From NCBI GenBank assembly GCA_020061125.1, contig JAGUYV010000160.1, positions 1-24,786 of the forward strand: a DNA stretch of 24,786 bases, given 5' to 3'. Every line of letters begins with the position of its first letter. The stretch's first letter is position 1. Below are positions 23,215 to 24,786 of the stretch, piece after piece. This stretch comes from a bacterium. Lineage in GTDB: Bacteria; UBP15; UBA6099; DSWB01. Made by a program: the position numbers and the translations under genes. Under the pieces are notes generated by a model. That model saw only the letters and a list, made by a program, of their open reading frames with translations, ran no database searches and was not told the DNA's origin.

Positions 23215-23655
23215 TCAGCGGGATTTGTTGAGACCCGCGTCGAGGTATTTATTGGCGAGTTTGTCGGCCGCAGCGTTGTGTTTGCGGCGGATGTCGTGGA
23301 TTTCGAAGCAGTCAAATTTTGCGATTAGCGCGTCGGCATCGCGCTTGAGCGCGCGCAACTCGTCATCGCGGATTTTGTATTCACCGCGCACCTGGCGCGC
23401 CATGAGCTGGCTGTCCGTCATCACGGTGAGGCGGTGGCAACCGGGAAATTCTGCGGCGCGCGAAAGGGCCAGAAGCAGGCCCCGGTATTCGGCCCTGTTA
23501 TTGGTGGACTCGCCCAGGAATTCCCCGGCTTCGAGCACGGTCTGGCCGTCGCAAAGGATCACGGCGGCGCAGGCCGCGGGTCCGGGATTGCCGCGGCACG
23601 CTCCGTCAATATACGCGGTGAGGCTGATGGGACCGGATTCGCTGGGCTGGGTCAC
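23215..23655 (-). CDS. rnhA: Ribonuclease HI
   Basis: This 146-residue enzyme degrades the RNA strand of RNA-DNA hybrids. The four catalytic acids are visible: Asp in AYIDGACRGNPGP, Glu in NNRAEYRGLLLAL, Asp in VMTDSQLMARQ and the final Asp in HNAAADKLAN, with the associated histidine before it. Length matches the RNase HI core (about 145-155), with no N-terminal hybrid-binding domain. The start is GTG at 23655, 15 bases after the zinc-ribbon gene stop; the Shine-Dalgarno site is weak, suggesting coupling. The symbol is used in the broad sense, as type 1 subgroups are not resolved here. Confidence 0.93.
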   Translation of the reverse strand: MTQPSESGPISLTAYIDGACRGNPGPAACAAVILCDGQTVLEAGEFLGESTNNRAEYRGLLLALSRAAEFPGCHRLTVMTDSQLMARQVRGEYKIRDDELRALKRDADALIAKFDCFEIHDIRRKHNAAADKLANKYLDAGLNKSR

Positions 23656-23670
23656 ACGCGCACGCCCGTG

Positions 23671-24405
23671 TCAGGATTCGATGTGCGCGCGCTCGGGCAC
23701 GATGAGAATGCGGCTGCAATGCGGGCAGCGCACGATGCCTTCGTCTTCTTCGATGCGCATGAGCGTTGACTTGGACACTTCCACGAAACAGCCTTCGCAC
23801 ACGCCGTCGTTGAGCGTGGCCAGGGCCACGCCGTCGTTCTCGCGCTGCAGTTTCTGATAAAGAGCCAGAAGACTCTTGTCCTTGAACTCGTTGAACGCTT
23901 TGCGCTCCTGCTTGAGTTCCTCGACACGCTGGTTCAGCTCCTGCCGGGTGGCGTCGCGCGCGCCCATTTCCTGCTTGTACTGGGGCTCGAGTTCCGAGAG
24001 CTTTTCCTCGATTTCCATTTTCTTGATGTTCACGCTGTCCACCTTGACCATGAGGCGAACGAGCTCGTCTTCGTTTTTCTTGATGAGGTTGATGTATTGC
24101 TCGCGTTCTTTCTGGAGGTACTGCAGATCGCGCGGGTCGGTGTCTCCGTTGAACAGGCGGTCTTCGCAGTCCTTTTTCTTTTCCGTGTGTTTCATGTTCT
24201 CGGCCTTGATCTCTTCTGCGCGATCCACGATGGGCTGGATTTCCTTGTGCAGCTTCTCGTGCAGATCCTTGAGATCCAGATATTGCTTGTGGGTTTGCGA
24301 GTCCTCGGCTTCGAGTCTTTTGAGATGACGCATATTTTCCAGGATTTCGTTGTCAATCATCTGCAGCTTGAATAACTGGTTCAACTTATCTCTTAGCTCA
24401 CTCAT
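23671..24405 (-). CDS. Coiled-coil protein with C4-type zinc ribbon (CT398/HP0958-like)
   Basis: This 244-residue protein is almost entirely charged heptad-like helix (about 1-185), forming a long antiparallel coiled coil. It ends with a C4 zinc ribbon (about 195-240): VCEGCFVEV and RCPHCSRIL supply two CxxC pairs. A conserved FNGDTDPRDLQYLQKE block lies in the hairpin turn (about 85-100). This matches the family that includes Chlamydia CT398 (CdsZ) and Helicobacter HP0958, linked to secretion-apparatus or flagellar assembly and sigma-54 interactions, though the general function is unclear. It is the first gene of an operon with RNase HI, has an AGGATTAGAGG site and a strong promoter 77 bases upstream. 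Confidence 0.9.
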   Translation of the reverse strand: MSELRDKLNQLFKLQMIDNEILENMRHLKRLEAEDSQTHKQYLDLKDLHEKLHKEIQPIVDRAEEIKAENMKHTEKKKDCEDRLFNGDTDPRDLQYLQKEREQYINLIKKNEDELVRLMVKVDSVNIKKMEIEEKLSELEPQYKQEMGARDATRQELNQRVEELKQERKAFNEFKDKSLLALYQKLQRENDGVALATLNDGVCEGCFVEVSKSTLMRIEEDEGIVRCPHCSRILIVPERAHIES

Positions 24406-24481
24406 GCCTCTAATCCTTTAATCAGGAGTCCGGCGTAGGTTCCGCCTTGAAGAGAAGAAACGAAAGGTCTTCTAAAAGTGT

Positions 24482-24510
24482 AGTATATAGAAAAGCAAAA
24501 GGCGTGGCAA
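24482..24510 (-). promoter_or_regulatory. Strong predicted promoter for the zinc-ribbon/RNase HI operon
   Basis: On the minus strand, -35 TTGCCA (24510-24505) and -10 TATACT (24487-24482) are spaced by 17 bases. The leader would be about 70 bases and includes a small GGCG/CGCC hairpin. Confidence 0.65.
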
Positions 24511-24541
24511 GGACGGGATTTTCAAAACAACCGCCGTGCGA

Positions 24542-24570
24542 TTGAGCGCAGGCGCGCGCCATGCTACAAT
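24542..24570 (+). promoter_or_regulatory. Strong predicted promoter for the gene at 24600
   Basis: TTGAGC (24542-24547) and TACAAT (24565-24570) are spaced by exactly 17 bases, 29 bases before the ATG. It is back-to-back with the minus-strand promoter at 24482-24510, so the two operons are divergently transcribed. Confidence 0.65.
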
Positions 24571-24599
24571 GAGAGAACAACGCTAGCGAGGAGCGCGCC

Positions 24600-24786
24600 A
24601 TGCAGATTGCGGATTTCACACCCGACTCGTTCCACAACTTCCTTGCGGGCCTCGAGTCCGAACAGGCGAGTCACAGGCAGTCCTATTACCTGGCCACGCA
24701 GCGCGTGTTCTTCAACAGACAGCAGGCCACGAACCAGAATTTTTCCAAAGAGCTGCGCCGCGGGAGCGGAAGGGTACTGGACAGCG
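24600..24786 (+). CDS. N-terminus of an unrecognised protein (runs off the window)
   Basis: An ATG at 24600 follows a GAGGAG site by seven bases and a near-ideal promoter. The frame stays open to the window end, giving 62 residues. They are polar and Gln-rich with aromatic residues (FTPDSFHNFLAGLESEQ, then SYYLATQRVFF, then NFSKELRRG). No signal peptide, helix or motif that I recognise is present. The QRVFFNRQQ/NFSKELRRG run could be the start of a soluble enzyme or a nucleic-acid-binding protein, but I make no family call. Confidence 0.7.
   Translation, partial: MQIADFTPDSFHNFLAGLESEQASHRQSYYLATQRVFFNRQQATNQNFSKELRRGSGRVLDS

Noticed and set aside
1-24786. Mobile element, phage remnant or CRISPR array
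   Set aside because: No transposase, integrase, terminal inverted repeats, spacer-repeat pattern or abrupt composition change was found on reading both strands.

Overview
The window is about 24.8 kb of chromosomal DNA from a fairly GC-rich bacterium. Genes are tightly packed, often with 4-base ATGA/GTGA overlaps, Shine-Dalgarno sites and sigma-70-like promoters. I see no rRNA, tRNA, CRISPR array, insertion sequence or phage gene. The lineage is uncertain. A McsA-McsB type protein, a C4 zinc-ribbon protein next to RNase HI, a DUF3786 protein and an OtsAB/TreT trehalose operon together would fit a PVC-type (Lentisphaerota/Kiritimatiellota-like) or deltaproteobacterial-type organism, but nothing here is diagnostic.

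Layout. (1) 1-2715, plus strand: the tail of a polysaccharide locus, with the C-terminus of a membrane protein (possibly an O-antigen ligase), a Wzx-type flippase and a membrane-anchored SGNH/GDSL protein. (2) 2751-4171, minus: a SpoIIE/PP2C-type phosphatase overlapping a DUF3786 protein. (3) 4311-6820, minus: an AlaC-like aminotransferase overlapping a PIN-PhoH ATPase, followed by a good intrinsic terminator. (4) 6977-8735, minus: a two-helix RCK potassium channel overlapping a separate cyclic-nucleotide-binding protein. (5) 8977-12062, plus: a NarL-type sensor kinase and response regulator. (6) 12317-16902, plus: a duplicated DUF1538 membrane protein, a protein with three tandem P-II-like domains, a small two-helix membrane protein and a soluble RCK protein. 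(7) 16941-21227, minus: trehalose operon otsA-otsB-DUF5752-GT4 (TreT-like). (8) 21524-24405, minus: a fused McsA-McsB-like protein, RNase HI and a coiled-coil zinc-ribbon protein. (9) 24600 to the end, plus: the start of an unrecognised gene behind a near-ideal promoter.

The most interesting region is 12317-16902. A putative transporter (DUF1538 x2) is translationally coupled to a single-chain triple P-II protein, followed by a two-helix membrane protein without a selectivity filter and a soluble RCK module. That RCK module is clearly homologous to the cytosolic half of the true K+ channel encoded 7 kb away. This looks like a ligand-gated transport complex assembled from P-II and channel-derived regulatory parts. 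Its substrate cannot be read from the sequence.

Other notable points are the single-chain McsA-McsB protein with altered kinase residues and a promoter that predicts a leaderless mRNA, the split arrangement of a K+ channel and its cyclic-nucleotide sensor, and a perfect 16-bp palindrome just upstream of the channel promoter.
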